Source: Chloroflexi bacterium CFX4
GTDB taxonomy: Bacteria > Chloroflexota > Anaerolineae > Aggregatilineales > UBA2796
Length of the DNA stretch: 64,000 bases
Reading direction: 5' to 3'
Assembly: GCA_021404685.1 (NCBI GenBank)
Contig: QWHC01000014.1
Span: 59,780 to 123,779, forward strand
Within the stretch, counting starts at the first letter, position 1. Each line of letters begins with the position of its first letter. Both the position numbers and the translations under genes were made by a program. Below are positions 24,864 to 34,098 of this stretch, in pieces. The notes under the pieces are model-generated. The model was given only the letters and a program-made list of their open reading frames with translations, was not told the DNA's origin and made no database searches.

Positions 24864-27209
24864 ATGCAAAATCGGATTCTGCCCTTTCAAGGTTCACGGT
24901 TGGTCTTTTTCAGTGTGGTGATGCTGTGCAGCTTCATCGTGCTGATCTTGCGGCTTTATGAATTTCAGTTCACACGCCTAGAGGCATTCGAGGCAGCCGC
25001 CCGCGAAAATGCGGTGCAAAGCGTGCCGCTGCCTTCCACACGTGGCATCATTTACGACCGTTACGGCGTGCCGTTAGCGCTGAACGCGCCTGCCTTCAAC
25101 GTTGCGGTGACGCCTGCCTACGTTCCTGATGACGAAGAAGCGCTGCTGCGAATGCTCAACCGCCTTTCAGCCCTGGTGGACGTACCTGCCACACGCGCTG
25201 CTGCCGAGGCATCGGGCAGGCGCTTTATTCGCAGCTTGCAGGATCAGATTGATGATGGTGCGCGTGTGGCACCCTACCGCGAAGTGGTGGTTGCAGCGGA
25301 CGTGCCGCAGGCAATCGCGCAGATCATCCTTGAAGATTTGCAAAACTTGCCCGGCGTCAGTGTGGATGTCGTCTCGGTGCGGCAGTATCCCAGCGGCAGC
25401 CTCACCTCACAAATCATCGGCTATTTAGGTCCGATTGGTGAGGCAGAAGCACGTGAACTGCGCGAACAAGGCTACAATCCCGCCTTTGAGCGTGTGGGCT
25501 ATGCGGGCGTGGAGGCCTATTTCGAGCGCGATTTGGCAGGCGAGCGCGGCTTGGAAACGCGCATTGTGGACGTGGCAGGCTTGCCGATTCAGGTGCTTAG
25601 CCGCCGCGAGCCGGTGGCAGGTAAAAACATTCGCTTGACCATTGATCTTGCCCTTCAGCGCGTGGCAGAACAAGCGCTCAGGGATCGCATCAACATGGTG
25701 AACGCACGGGCGCAAGCACAGGTCACCATCTCAGGGTCGGTGATCGCTATTGATCTGCGGACGGGCGAAGTGCTGGCGATGGTCAGTTTACCCACGTATG
25801 ACAATACACGCTTCGCACGCGCCATTGATGGCGAATACTACCTCCGTATCGCCCGTGAGCCGCAAACGCCCTTGGTGAACCATGCTATTCAATCGCTGTA
25901 TCCGCCCGGCTCAGTGTGGAAATTGGTTTCGGCGGCGGGTGTGCTGGAAGAAAAGGTGGTGCCGTGGGATTACTACCTCTACGATGCTGGCGAATTGTTC
26001 GTTGAAAACAGCTTTGCCACCAACGATATTGGGCAGCGGCAGCGCTTTGTGTGCTGGCTGCCGCAAGAGGAAGGTGGGCATAAGTGGGTGAACATGGTAG
26101 AGGGCATCGCTTGGAGCTGTGACGTATATTTCTACCAGGTGGGCGGTGGCAACCCTGATCCGAACGTTTCGATGGTGCTGAAGCCGGGCGGCTTGGGCAT
26201 TGAAAACCTAAATCGCTACGCTACAGCACTAAGCATCGGCGTGCGGACGGGCATCGAGTTGCCCGGCGAAAACGGCGGCAGAATGCCTGACCGCACATGG
26301 AAGCGCCGTAATTATGGCGAAAGCTGGTCCACGGGCGATACCTATAACGCCGCCTTTGGGCAAGGCTACGTCACGGTGACGCCGCTGCAACTGCTGACGT
26401 CAAGCATGGCGCTTGCCAACGGCGGTAATCTCTACCAGCCCACTATTTTGCACAGCTTTCTGGATTCAGAAGGCAACGTGATCATGCCCTTCACACCCAA
26501 GATTGAGCGCACTATTCTGCCGCCTTCTGAAGGGCAGATCGCCGTGCTGAACATGCGTGAGGATATGCTGGTGCAGGGCAAGCAAAGCCTCGCCTGCATC
26601 TGTGAGCCGCGCAGCCCGTACAAAGACCCAAACAACGCAGATTTCTACGATCCCAACTTGCCCGATTGCACCGACAGCTTCAAGCAAAACTACCGACGGA
26701 CGGTCACCCTTGAAGGGCGCGGCGAGATCACCTACACGGTGCATATTCCCTATGGCTACCGTTTTGGCGGCGTGTGCAATCCGCTGTTCATCAACGACTC
26801 GCTCTATCGCAACTATCAGCCGCCCTTTGTCAGCGCCTTCAATCTGCGCGTGGTGGAAGAAGGGATGCGCCAAGCGGTCATCAATCCCTTTGGCACTGCC
26901 AGGAAGTTTGATTTGGGCTACCAGCCGACGGCAGGCAAGACCGGCACTGCTGAATATTGTGACGACATTGCGGCGGCACGCCAACTATGCCGACCGGGCG
27001 AGTGGCCTACCCATGCCTGGTTCTTTGGCTATGCGCCCTACGACAAGCCTGAGATCGGCGTGATCACCTTCGTCTACAATGCAGGTGATGGCTCGCGGGA
27101 CGCGCTGCCTGTGGCAAAGGCGGTCGTAGATTGCTACTTCAAGATGAAAAGCCAGCGTGAGCAAGGCATCCCGAACGATCAAGTGTCTTGCGTGCCGATT
27201 CAGGAGTAG
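24864..27209 (+). CDS. mrdA: Penicillin-binding protein 2 (elongasome transpeptidase)
   Basis: This 781-residue class B PBP cross-links peptidoglycan during cell elongation. It has one N-terminal membrane anchor (about 12-32), a dimerization/pedestal domain starting STRGIIYDRYGVPLA, and the transpeptidase domain. The active-site Ser lies in PGSVWKL (near residue 350), the second motif is SCD (near 418) and the third KTGTAE (near 692). Between the second and third motifs, about residues 570-650, is an extra stretch with four Cys (LACICEPRSP, PDCTD, GGVCNP) that is unusual for PBP2 and may form disulfides outside the cell. Another Cys (FVCW) stands near 398. The symbol follows the mreD neighbourhood. 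Confidence 0.92.
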   Translation: MQNRILPFQGSRLVFFSVVMLCSFIVLILRLYEFQFTRLEAFEAAARENAVQSVPLPSTRGIIYDRYGVPLALNAPAFNVAVTPAYVPDDEEALLRMLNRLSALVDVPATRAAAEASGRRFIRSLQDQIDDGARVAPYREVVVAADVPQAIAQIILEDLQNLPGVSVDVVSVRQYPSGSLTSQIIGYLGPIGEAEARELREQGYNPAFERVGYAGVEAYFERDLAGERGLETRIVDVAGLPIQVLSRREPVAGKNIRLTIDLALQRVAEQALRDRINMVNARAQAQVTISGSVIAIDLRTGEVLAMVSLPTYDNTRFARAIDGEYYLRIAREPQTPLVNHAIQSLYPPGSVWKLVSAAGVLEEKVVPWDYYLYDAGELFVENSFATNDIGQRQRFVCWLPQEEGGHKWVNMVEGIAWSCDVYFYQVGGGNPDPNVSMVLKPGGLGIENLNRYATALSIGVRTGIELPGENGGRMPDRTWKRRNYGESWSTGDTYNAAFGQGYVTVTPLQLLTSSMALANGGNLYQPTILHSFLDSEGNVIMPFTPKIERTILPPSEGQIAVLNMREDMLVQGKQSLACICEPRSPYKDPNNADFYDPNLPDCTDSFKQNYRRTVTLEGRGEITYTVHIPYGYRFGGVCNPLFINDSLYRNYQPPFVSAFNLRVVEEGMRQAVINPFGTARKFDLGYQPTAGKTGTAEYCDDIAAARQLCRPGEWPTHAWFFGYAPYDKPEIGVITFVYNAGDGSRDALPVAKAVVDCYFKMKSQREQGIPNDQVSCVPIQE

Positions 27210-27233
27210 TTTTAGCACTTTCTAGAGGCAAGT

Positions 27234-27253
27234 GGGCGGGATAAATCCCGCCC
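27234..27253. repeat. Hairpin repeat GGGCGGGAT/ATCCCGCCC after PBP2
   Basis: Nine perfect base pairs around AA, same arms as the hairpin at 13552-13576. It lies between two convergent genes and could end transcription from either side. Confidence 0.6.
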
Positions 27254-27269
27254 TACGCATAACGCTTGA

Positions 27270-27289
27270 GGGTCGGGCTTGTCCGACCC
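27270..27289. terminator. Second hairpin between convergent genes
   Basis: GGGTCGG (27270-27276) pairs with CCGACCC (27283-27289), loop GCTTGT. It has no T run. It is probably a bidirectional transcription barrier with the repeat just before it. Confidence 0.45.
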
Positions 27290-27313
27290 CACAAATGCTG
27301 ACGCTCTTTTCGC

Positions 27314-28504
27314 CTAGTATTTGATCTCCACCGCACGCCCAGAGGCTGCCGATTCCAGCACTGCATCGCAGATCACGGCGCAGCGGTAGCCGTCCTCAAA
27401 GGTCGCACCATAGGGCGCAATTGGCTCATTGTTCACGATGGCGCGCAGCAGATGATCGAACTCATGGACAAAAGTATGCTCCCAGCCGATGATGTGTCCG
27501 TGGGGCCACCAGTTCGACCAGTATGGATGGTAGCTCTCGGTCACCAACACCTGCGTGAAGCCTTGCGTCTCTGGGCGCCCATCGCGCCACATGACTTCCA
27601 TCTCGTTCATGCGCTCTAAGTTAAAGCGAATGCTGCCATGCTCAGCGTTGATCTCAAAGACGTTGTAGTTTTTGCGTCCCGGCGCAAAGCGCGTGCTTTC
27701 CAGCGTGCCAAGCGCGCCATTTTGGAACTCCACACAGGCAACAAAGGCATCATCCACCGTCACCTGAGCGCGCCCGCCCTTGCCATCAGGACGATCCTTG
27801 ATGAACGTCTTGGTCATGGCAGCAATCCGTGCTGGCTCACCAACCAGATAACGGGCAAGGTCTATGATGTGCGCGCCAAGATCGCCGAGCGCGCCGCTGC
27901 CGGCAATGTTCTTATCCAAGCGCCAGACCATTGGGAAGTTTGGATCGGCAATCCACTCTTGCAGGTAAACAGCGCGCCAATGGTAGATTTGCCCAAGCGC
28001 GCCGCTGTCAATCAGATCGCGGATTTGGCGAATGGCTGGCACAAAGCGGTAGTTGAAGGCAACCATATGCTTGACGCCTGCTTTGGTCACGGCGTCCAGC
28101 ATCGCCTTAGATTCTTCAGCAGTGCGCCCTAGCGGCTTTTCACAGAAAACGTGCTTGCCGGCTTGTGCAGCGGCGATGCAAGGCTCGGCGTGGGCGTCGT
28201 TGGGTCCGCCGTTATCGAAAAGCTGAATGTCAGGGTCTTCCAGCATTTTGCGCCAATCGGTGTAATATTTCTCGTAGCCGTAGCGCAGCGCCGCCTCTTT
28301 GACAGCTTCCTCATTCCGCCCACTGACCGCCACAAGGCGCGGCACTGCCGCCGGCGGGTACATCATATAGGGCAGTTTTTTCATGGCGTTGGTGTGCGCC
28401 TTGCCCATGAAGGCATAACCAAGCATGCCCACACCAACAGTCGGTGCTTGCCCGCTTGCCTTAGCGCCTGCCATGCTCACAAAACCAACTTCTTTATCGC
28501 TCAT
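27314..28504 (-). CDS. Gfo/Idh/MocA family NAD(P)-dependent dehydrogenase
   Basis: The 396-residue protein has an N-terminal Rossmann domain (VGVGMLGYAFMGKAH, about 23-37), the VSGRNEEA strand, and the catalytic Lys in VFCEKPLGRT (near residue 125). The C-terminal alpha/beta domain (AFNYRFVPAIRQIRDL, GALGDLGAHIIDLARYL) supplies the GxxxDxxxH active-site motif. Family members oxidise a hydroxyl of sugars, inositols or glycosides to a ketone. It is last of the minus-strand sugar locus and follows a TIM-barrel isomerase gene by 31 bases, with AAGGA before the ATG. The substrate is probably the imported sugar or its derivative. Confidence 0.92.
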   Translation of the reverse strand: MSDKEVGFVSMAGAKASGQAPTVGVGMLGYAFMGKAHTNAMKKLPYMMYPPAAVPRLVAVSGRNEEAVKEAALRYGYEKYYTDWRKMLEDPDIQLFDNGGPNDAHAEPCIAAAQAGKHVFCEKPLGRTAEESKAMLDAVTKAGVKHMVAFNYRFVPAIRQIRDLIDSGALGQIYHWRAVYLQEWIADPNFPMVWRLDKNIAGSGALGDLGAHIIDLARYLVGEPARIAAMTKTFIKDRPDGKGGRAQVTVDDAFVACVEFQNGALGTLESTRFAPGRKNYNVFEINAEHGSIRFNLERMNEMEVMWRDGRPETQGFTQVLVTESYHPYWSNWWPHGHIIGWEHTFVHEFDHLLRAIVNNEPIAPYGATFEDGYRCAVICDAVLESAASGRAVEIKY

Positions 28505-28535
28505 TGTAAAATCCTTTCAGTCGGGTGTGCCGTGC

Positions 28536-29534
28536 CTAGTCCTTTTGGAAGGCGGCATCAAACGCCACGTTGGAAGGTGAAATATCGGCGCGGCGCACCA
28601 CCTGAACAGCCTCCGCCGCGCCAACTTCGCGGTTCATGCCGCTGTCTTCCCACTCCACCGAGAGCGGACCATCATAGCCAATCGCGTTCAGGCTGCGGAC
28701 GATCTGCTCAAAGTCAATTTCGCCACGTCCCGGCGAGACGAAATCCCAGCCGCGCCGCCGATCTCCAAAGCCCAAATGCGAGGCGAGGATGCTGCGGCGT
28801 CCGTCAAGGCGCTTGAGCGAATCCTTCACGTGGACGTGGTAAATGCGATCCGCGAATTCCTCGATGAAGGCGACCGAGTCCACAAACTGATGATTGAGGT
28901 GGCTTGGGTCAAAGTTGATGCCGAATGCAGGGCGGCGCTTGATGGCATCCAGCGCCTTGTGCGTCGTCACGATGTCGTAAGCGATCTCGGTCGGGTGAAC
29001 TTCCAAGCCAAAGCGCACGCCTACTTCATCAAACACATCAAGGATCGGATTCCAGCGGGCGGCAAAATCGGTGTAGCCTGCTTCCACCATCTCATCGCTG
29101 GTTGGTGGGAAGCGGTAGATCAAATGCCAGACGCTGCTGCCGGTGAAGCCGTTCACCACTTTCACGCCCATTTTGGCGGCGGCGCGTGCGGTGTTCATCA
29201 CTTCTTGCGCGGCACGTTGGCGCACGCCTTCAGGCTCGCCATCGCCCCAGACGTGCGGCGGCAAAATGCTCTTGTGGCGCTCGTCAATCAGATCACAGAC
29301 GCACTGCCCAACCAAGTGCGTGCTGATCGCAAAGCATTTCAGCCCGTGCTTGGCAAGAATATCGTGGCGCGATTGAATGTAGCCATCTTCGCTGAGCGCC
29401 CGCGAAACATCAAAATGATCGCCCCAGCAGGCAAGCTCTAGCCCATCATAGCCCCACGATGCCACCTTTTCGGCAAGCACGCTCAAGGGCAAATCTGCCC
29501 ACTGTCCGGTAAATAACGTGACTGGTCTAGCCAT
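28536..29534 (-). CDS. Sugar phosphate isomerase/epimerase family protein (TIM barrel)
   Basis: This 332-residue xylose isomerase-like TIM barrel begins [20 protein letters not shown] and continues with [16 protein letters not shown]. Metal-ligand candidates are Glu in [13 protein letters not shown], Asp in [13 protein letters not shown], His in IYHVHVKDS and Glu in [10 protein letters not shown], so a divalent-metal site is complete. Relatives include inosose dehydratase/isomerase and the lyases of 3-keto-sugar pathways. It is the second TIM-barrel enzyme of the locus and next to the dehydrogenase, which supports action on its keto product. AGGAG precedes the ATG. Confidence 0.9.
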   Translation of the reverse strand: MARPVTLFTGQWADLPLSVLAEKVASWGYDGLELACWGDHFDVSRALSEDGYIQSRHDILAKHGLKCFAISTHLVGQCVCDLIDERHKSILPPHVWGDGEPEGVRQRAAQEVMNTARAAAKMGVKVVNGFTGSSVWHLIYRFPPTSDEMVEAGYTDFAARWNPILDVFDEVGVRFGLEVHPTEIAYDIVTTHKALDAIKRRPAFGINFDPSHLNHQFVDSVAFIEEFADRIYHVHVKDSLKRLDGRRSILASHLGFGDRRRGWDFVSPGRGEIDFEQIVRSLNAIGYDGPLSVEWEDSGMNREVGAAEAVQVVRRADISPSNVAFDAAFQKD

Positions 29535-29596
29535 TGTTCAGAAACTCCTAATCTATGATTGATGCCCGTGTAAGTTTACTTAGCACTCAGAAGCGC

Positions 29597-30025
29597 CTAG
29601 TGCTGCTGGCTGGCACGTTCGCTTTTCGGCGTGATGTGTCCCCAGATGTTGAAGGCGATGAAGCACACCAACAACAAATGAAAGCCAATTTGGTAGCCCT
29701 CAATTGCCCACGATTGGAACATGCCCACCACACCAAGCAAAATGCCGCCAATGATGATTAGCTCCACCCGCCGATGCAGGCGCGCATTGATTTTACCGTT
29801 AAAATTGAGCGCCACCGCTACAATCAGGAAGATGAAAGACAGCACGACCGCCACAAAGCACAGGATGAACGGCATCCCTGTCAGCAGGACGTTACCCGCC
29901 TTCCAGCGGTCATCTTGCCCGTCCACAATCGGCGCAAGGATCAGCGCGATCACCACCAAGACAGCGGCGGCGATCAGCAGGAAAAACGGATAGTGAATGC
30001 GCTTTGCCGCTTGTTGAACACTCAT
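29597..30025 (-). CDS. Small four-helix membrane protein within sugar locus
   Basis: The 142-residue product has four predicted helices (FFLLIAAAVLVVIALILAP, MPFILCFVAVVLSFIFLIVA, VELIIIGGILLGVVGMF, IGFHLLLVCFIAFNIWGH). A loop after helix 1 reads IVDGQDDRWKAGN. I do not recognise a family. ATG 30025 begins the hydrophobic region and has AGGAG 10 bases upstream; the frame runs open further 5' into the previous gene. It lies between the two TIM-barrel genes, 11 bases after one of them, so it is co-transcribed. A role in uptake or membrane adaptation is possible but nothing shows it. Confidence 0.75.
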   Translation of the reverse strand: MSVQQAAKRIHYPFFLLIAAAVLVVIALILAPIVDGQDDRWKAGNVLLTGMPFILCFVAVVLSFIFLIVAVALNFNGKINARLHRRVELIIIGGILLGVVGMFQSWAIEGYQIGFHLLLVCFIAFNIWGHITPKSERASQQH

Positions 30026-30036
30026 CAGTCTTGCTC

Positions 30037-30885
30037 CTATGCCAAAAGCTGCTTCAGGAACGCCACGCCCTCTTGGGCAAGCGCATCTTGTGAGGGTGCA
30101 AGGCTGCGCCAAATGGCAGCTGCCCGTGCGATGCTTTTCACCTTGCTGGTGAACGACTCGATCACGACTGGACCCGAATAGTGGATCGCCTTGAGCGCCC
30201 CTGCTACGTCCTGCCACGGCACATGCCCTGATCCCGGCGCACCGCGATCATTCTCGCAGGCGTGAACATGCTTCAGGCGGCTGCCTGCCAGCCGAATCGC
30301 CTGCCCAAGCGATTTTTCCTCGATGCACATATGGAAGGTATCCAGCATGATTTGGCAGGCAGGGCTGTCCACGCGATCTATGACCTCAATCGCCTGCTCG
30401 GCAAGATTGATGAAGCTGGTCTCAAAGCGGTTCAGTGGCTCAAGGCACAGCACCACACCCTGATCATGTGCGTAAGCAGCCAGTTGTTTCAGGTTTGCCA
30501 CCAGCAGATCGAGATCGCGGGCGCGATCTTCGGGCGTCTGCTGCCAAGTGCGCCCGACCGCCGAGTAAATCGGTCCGACAAGGTTGGTGATGCCTATGGC
30601 ATGGCACAGATCAACACAGCCGCGAATATACGCCATGCCGTTCTCTTGAATGGCGCTCTCCTCATGGATCAGATCGCGGTCAGGTCCCATGGCGGCACAT
30701 GCGCTGGCGCCCAGCCCGTGTGCTGCCAGGATCGCCTTTGCCTCAGCGCCGTCAAGGTCGGTCAGGCTCTCAAAGGGTAGCTCAATCCAATCAAAGCCCA
30801 TGCCTTTCACCTTAGGCGCGAGCGCCGCCAGCTCAGCAGTGGTTAACGGTGAAGTCCAGACCCATGTATTCACACCAAAACGCAT
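30037..30885 (-). CDS. Sugar epimerase of the D-tagatose/D-psicose 3-epimerase type (TIM barrel)
   Basis: The 282-residue TIM barrel begins MRFGVNTWVWTSPLTTAEL and has MGFDWIELPFE, as in ketose 3-epimerases. The four metal ligands are visible: Glu in LCLEPLNRFETSF, Asp in IMLDTFHMCIEE, His in KHVHACENDRG and Glu in VVIESF. Arg in ENDRGAPGSGHV also matches the family's substrate loop. It interconverts C3 epimers of keto sugars in relatives. It follows the second ATPase gene by 31 bases with a strong AAGGAGGG binding site. Confidence 0.9.
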   Translation of the reverse strand: MRFGVNTWVWTSPLTTAELAALAPKVKGMGFDWIELPFESLTDLDGAEAKAILAAHGLGASACAAMGPDRDLIHEESAIQENGMAYIRGCVDLCHAIGITNLVGPIYSAVGRTWQQTPEDRARDLDLLVANLKQLAAYAHDQGVVLCLEPLNRFETSFINLAEQAIEVIDRVDSPACQIMLDTFHMCIEEKSLGQAIRLAGSRLKHVHACENDRGAPGSGHVPWQDVAGALKAIHYSGPVVIESFTSKVKSIARAAAIWRSLAPSQDALAQEGVAFLKQLLA

Positions 30886-30916
30886 GGTTTACACTCCCTC
30901 CTTAATACTTTTCAGC

Positions 30917-31975
30917 TTAGAGCGCCAAGCGCTGTCCGTTGCTATCAAAGTAGTGTAAGCGTTCGCGGATCACGTCAAAGCGCACCTGATCACCCAAGCG
31001 GTAGTGCGAAATGCCCGAAACAACACAGATAAAAGTCTGTGCGCCTGCCCGAAGGTGGATGACCGTCTCCACGCCAAGCGGCTCTACCAACACCACCTCG
31101 CCGCTCAGCGCGCCATCAGGTGCGATCAGCACATCTTCAGGACGAATGCCAAGCATGAACTCAGCGGGCAGGCTGCCACTTGGCGCAGGCAACTGCACCG
31201 TGCTTTCTTGAACGTGCAACGTGCCATTTTCGCGGAACGCCTTGTGCAGGTTGATGCGCGGCGTGCCAACCAACTGCGCCACAAAGGTTGTGGCAGGGCG
31301 ATCATAAATATCGGTGGGCGTGCCAACCTGAATCAGCTTGCCTTCGCGCAGCACACCGATTCGATCCGCCATCGTCAGTGCTTCGATCTGATCGTGCGTC
31401 ACGAAAAGCGTGGTGCTGGTTTGCGTCTTTTGAATGTGCTTCAGCTCCACCCGCAACGACTCGCGCAGTTTGGCGTCAAGGTTGCTCAGCGGCTCATCCA
31501 TCAGGAAGATGCGCGGATTCCGCACAATGGCGCGCCCAATGCTAACGCGCTGCATTTCGCCACCACTCAGGCGCGCCGTCTTGCGCTCCAGCAAGTGCTG
31601 AATACGCAGCAGTTCGGCAGCCTTTTCCACACGCGGTTTGATCTCAATCTCTGGCGTGCGGCGCATTGGCGAACGGAGTGGAAAGGCGAGATTGTCGTAA
31701 ACGCTCATGGTTGGGTAGAGCGAGTATTGTTGAAAGACGAAGGCAATATCGCGCTCTGCCGGCGGCACGCCATTCATGCTCTGCCCGTCGAAAAGGATGT
31801 CGCCTTCACTTTGGCGCTCCAAGCCGGCGATCACGCGCAGTGTAGTTGTTTTGCCCGCTCCCGTCGGGCCGAGCAGCACGAAAAATTCGCCGTTCTGAAT
31901 GGTGAAACTCACGTCATCCAGTGCCGTAATATCCTTAAAGTGCTTGCTGATGTGGTGCAGGGCAATTTGGCTCAT
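30917..31975 (-). CDS. Sugar ABC transporter ATP-binding protein 2 (MalK/UgpC type)
   Basis: This 352-residue ATPase has Walker A GPTGAGKTT (about 36-44), Q loop FVFQQYSLYP, signature LSGGEMQRVS, Walker B RIFLMDEPLSNLD, switch His in FVTHDQIEA and a C-terminal TOBE regulatory domain (about 240-350) with LGIRPEDV. It starts by ATGA overlap with the first ATPase gene. The signature variant GGEMQR and the general divergence from its neighbour suggest two non-identical subunits that form a heterodimer, as in the glycerol importer GlpST of rhizobia. Confidence 0.93.
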   Translation of the reverse strand: MSQIALHHISKHFKDITALDDVSFTIQNGEFFVLLGPTGAGKTTTLRVIAGLERQSEGDILFDGQSMNGVPPAERDIAFVFQQYSLYPTMSVYDNLAFPLRSPMRRTPEIEIKPRVEKAAELLRIQHLLERKTARLSGGEMQRVSIGRAIVRNPRIFLMDEPLSNLDAKLRESLRVELKHIQKTQTSTTLFVTHDQIEALTMADRIGVLREGKLIQVGTPTDIYDRPATTFVAQLVGTPRINLHKAFRENGTLHVQESTVQLPAPSGSLPAEFMLGIRPEDVLIAPDGALSGEVVLVEPLGVETVIHLRAGAQTFICVVSGISHYRLGDQVRFDVIRERLHYFDSNGQRLAL

Positions 31976-33075
31976 AGCGCCACCTCTGCCACAGGCTGAA
32001 GTGCCTTTTCAGTGCGCGGATCAAAGAAGCGCACCATGTTCGGATCGAGGCTGAAGCGCACCAACGCATCAATTGGGTAGATTTCCTGACGGCTGGCACG
32101 CACATGCACAATCGGATTCTCATGCCCAAGGTCAAGGTGCAGCATAGAGAAGCCGCCGTGCAGATCAGAGGCGTAGACAGTTGCCTCCAGTTCACCATCA
32201 GCGCGCACGCTTGCCGCTTCCGGGCGGAAGCCAACGATCAGCTCACCGCCACCTTGCGTAACCTGATCAACGGCGGCGCGCCACGCGGCAGGCACAGGCA
32301 AGCGCTTGGAGCCGCCAAAGCTCACCACACCTTCGCTGTAGCGCCCTTTGAGCAGGTTCATGCCCGGCGACCCAATGAAGCGCGCCACAAACAGGTTGGC
32401 AGGATCGTAGTAGACTTCGGCAGGCGTGCCAACTTGCTGGACGACCGCGGCAGACATCACCACAATCCGATCACTCATTGCCATCGCCTCAACCTGATCG
32501 TGCGTCACGTAGACGGTCGTCGCGTTGATGCTCAGGTGCAAGCGCTTGATCTCGGCGCGCATTGTCTCGCGGAATTCCGCATCCAATGCGCCGAGCGGCT
32601 CATCCATCAGAAAGGCAGACGGACGCCGCACCAAAGCACGCGCCAACGCAATGCGCTGTTGATCGCCACCGCTGAGCGCAGCGGGACGGCTGTTCGCCAA
32701 ATGCTCGATTTGCAGCAACTTCAGCACCTCGTTCACGCGCTTGGTCACTTCATCACGCGGCACGCTTTGCGCTTGCAGCGGGAAGGCGACGTTCTCACGG
32801 GCGGTGAGGTGCGGATAGAGCGCGAAGAATTGAAAGACAAAGGCAATATCACGCTCGCTTGGGTGCAGCCACGTTACATCGCGCCCGTTCAGCAGGATTT
32901 TGCCGCTGGTGACGGCTTCCAAGCCGCTGATCATCCGCAAAGTGGTGGTTTTGCCGCAGCCGCTCGGACCGAGCAGCACGACGAACTCGCCATCCTGAAT
33001 GGTTAAATCCATCGGCTGCACCGCGTAGGCGCTGCCAAATTTCTTCTCAACTTGTTGCAGAGTTATGGTTGCCAT
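31972..33075 (-). CDS. Sugar ABC transporter ATP-binding protein 1 (MalK/UgpC type)
   Basis: This 367-residue ATPase has Walker A GPSGCGKTT (about 36-44), Q loop FVFQFFALYPH, signature LSGGDQQRIA, Walker B SAFLMDEPLGALD, switch His in YVTHDQVEAMA and a C-terminal TOBE domain ending with GFRPEAASV. It follows the MalG-like permease by 6 bases and overlaps the second ATPase by 4. It probably pairs with the second ATPase under the MalF/MalG-like permeases. Confidence 0.93.
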   Translation of the reverse strand: MATITLQQVEKKFGSAYAVQPMDLTIQDGEFVVLLGPSGCGKTTTLRMISGLEAVTSGKILLNGRDVTWLHPSERDIAFVFQFFALYPHLTARENVAFPLQAQSVPRDEVTKRVNEVLKLLQIEHLANSRPAALSGGDQQRIALARALVRRPSAFLMDEPLGALDAEFRETMRAEIKRLHLSINATTVYVTHDQVEAMAMSDRIVVMSAAVVQQVGTPAEVYYDPANLFVARFIGSPGMNLLKGRYSEGVVSFGGSKRLPVPAAWRAAVDQVTQGGGELIVGFRPEAASVRADGELEATVYASDLHGGFSMLHLDLGHENPIVHVRASRQEIYPIDALVRFSLDPNMVRFFDPRTEKALQPVAEVAL

Positions 33076-33081
33076 GTGTTT

Positions 33082-34095
33082 CTACTTCCGAACTGCACCA
33101 AAGGTCACGCCGCGCAGCAAGTGTTGGCGCAGCGCAAAGGTCACAATCACAACCGGGATCAAGAACAGCAGTGCGCCTGCCGCAATGGTGTTCCACTCGA
33201 TGCCGCCGCTGCCCAAAATGGAAGGGATCGAAGGCGGCGCCGTGCGCGCATTCTGAGTCGTCAGCATAAGGGCAAAGGCGTACTCGTTCCACGCGAAGAT
33301 CAGGCAGAAAACAGTGGTGGCAGCGATGCCCGTGCGCGCTTGCGGAATCACGATGCGGAAGAAGGTTTGCAGGCGTGTATAGCCATCCACCAACGCTGCT
33401 TCTTCATACTCACGCGGAATTTCGTCAATGAAGCCTTTCAGCAGCCACACCGAGAACGACAAGTTAAAGACGGTGTAGAGCATGATCAGCCCGAAATGTG
33501 TATCGTGCAGCCCAATGCTGCGGTACATCAGGAAAATCGGGATGGTGACGACGACGGGCGGCAACATGCGCGTGCTGAGGATGAAAAAGAGCAGGTCGCC
33601 TTTGGCGGGAATGTTGAAGCGGCTGAAGGCATAGGCAGATAGCAAGCCAAGCACCACGGACAGCAGCGTTGAGGTGCCGGCGATGATCACTGAGTTGCCA
33701 AGCTGCCGTGCATACTGGCTCGGTCCGTTGATGGCACGCCCGATTTGCAACGCAATTTGATCCACCCAGCTAAGATCGGGCTGCTGGCTGCGTTCTTCCT
33801 GCTCCGCCTGAGAGAGCAAGCGCATATCGCTCAGCAGGCTCACGAAGCCCGTCAGCGATGGCTCGAAAATCAGCTTAGGCGGAATGGCGGTCACATCCGT
33901 CGGCGTCTTGAAGGCGGTCAGCACAATCCAAAAGACGGGGATCAGCGAGATCAGGGAGAGGATGATCGCTAGTGTGGCGCGCACACTGCCTGCAATGCGC
34001 GCACGCGGATGCACGCGATCCACGCGGATTGACTCGACCACCGGTAGGCGCGGTCCGCTCTGTTCAAAGGTTGGGCGAGGTGTCGTGGCAGTCAT
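33082..34095 (-). CDS. Carbohydrate ABC transporter permease, MalG-like
   Basis: This 337-residue inner-membrane protein has six core helices. The binding-protein-dependent transport signature EAALVDGYTRLQTFFRIVIP (EAA loop, about 245-264) contacts the ATPase. A loop after helix 1 (about 65-130) is extended by a Glu/Gln-rich stretch around EQEERSQQP, longer than usual in MalG relatives. The start ATG is 3 bases after the stop of the MalF-like gene, with GGAG overlapping that stop. Confidence 0.92.
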   Translation of the reverse strand: MTATTPRPTFEQSGPRLPVVESIRVDRVHPRARIAGSVRATLAIILSLISLIPVFWIVLTAFKTPTDVTAIPPKLIFEPSLTGFVSLLSDMRLLSQAEQEERSQQPDLSWVDQIALQIGRAINGPSQYARQLGNSVIIAGTSTLLSVVLGLLSAYAFSRFNIPAKGDLLFFILSTRMLPPVVVTIPIFLMYRSIGLHDTHFGLIMLYTVFNLSFSVWLLKGFIDEIPREYEEAALVDGYTRLQTFFRIVIPQARTGIAATTVFCLIFAWNEYAFALMLTTQNARTAPPSIPSILGSGGIEWNTIAAGALLFLIPVVIVTFALRQHLLRGVTFGAVRK

Positions 34096-34098
34096 CGC

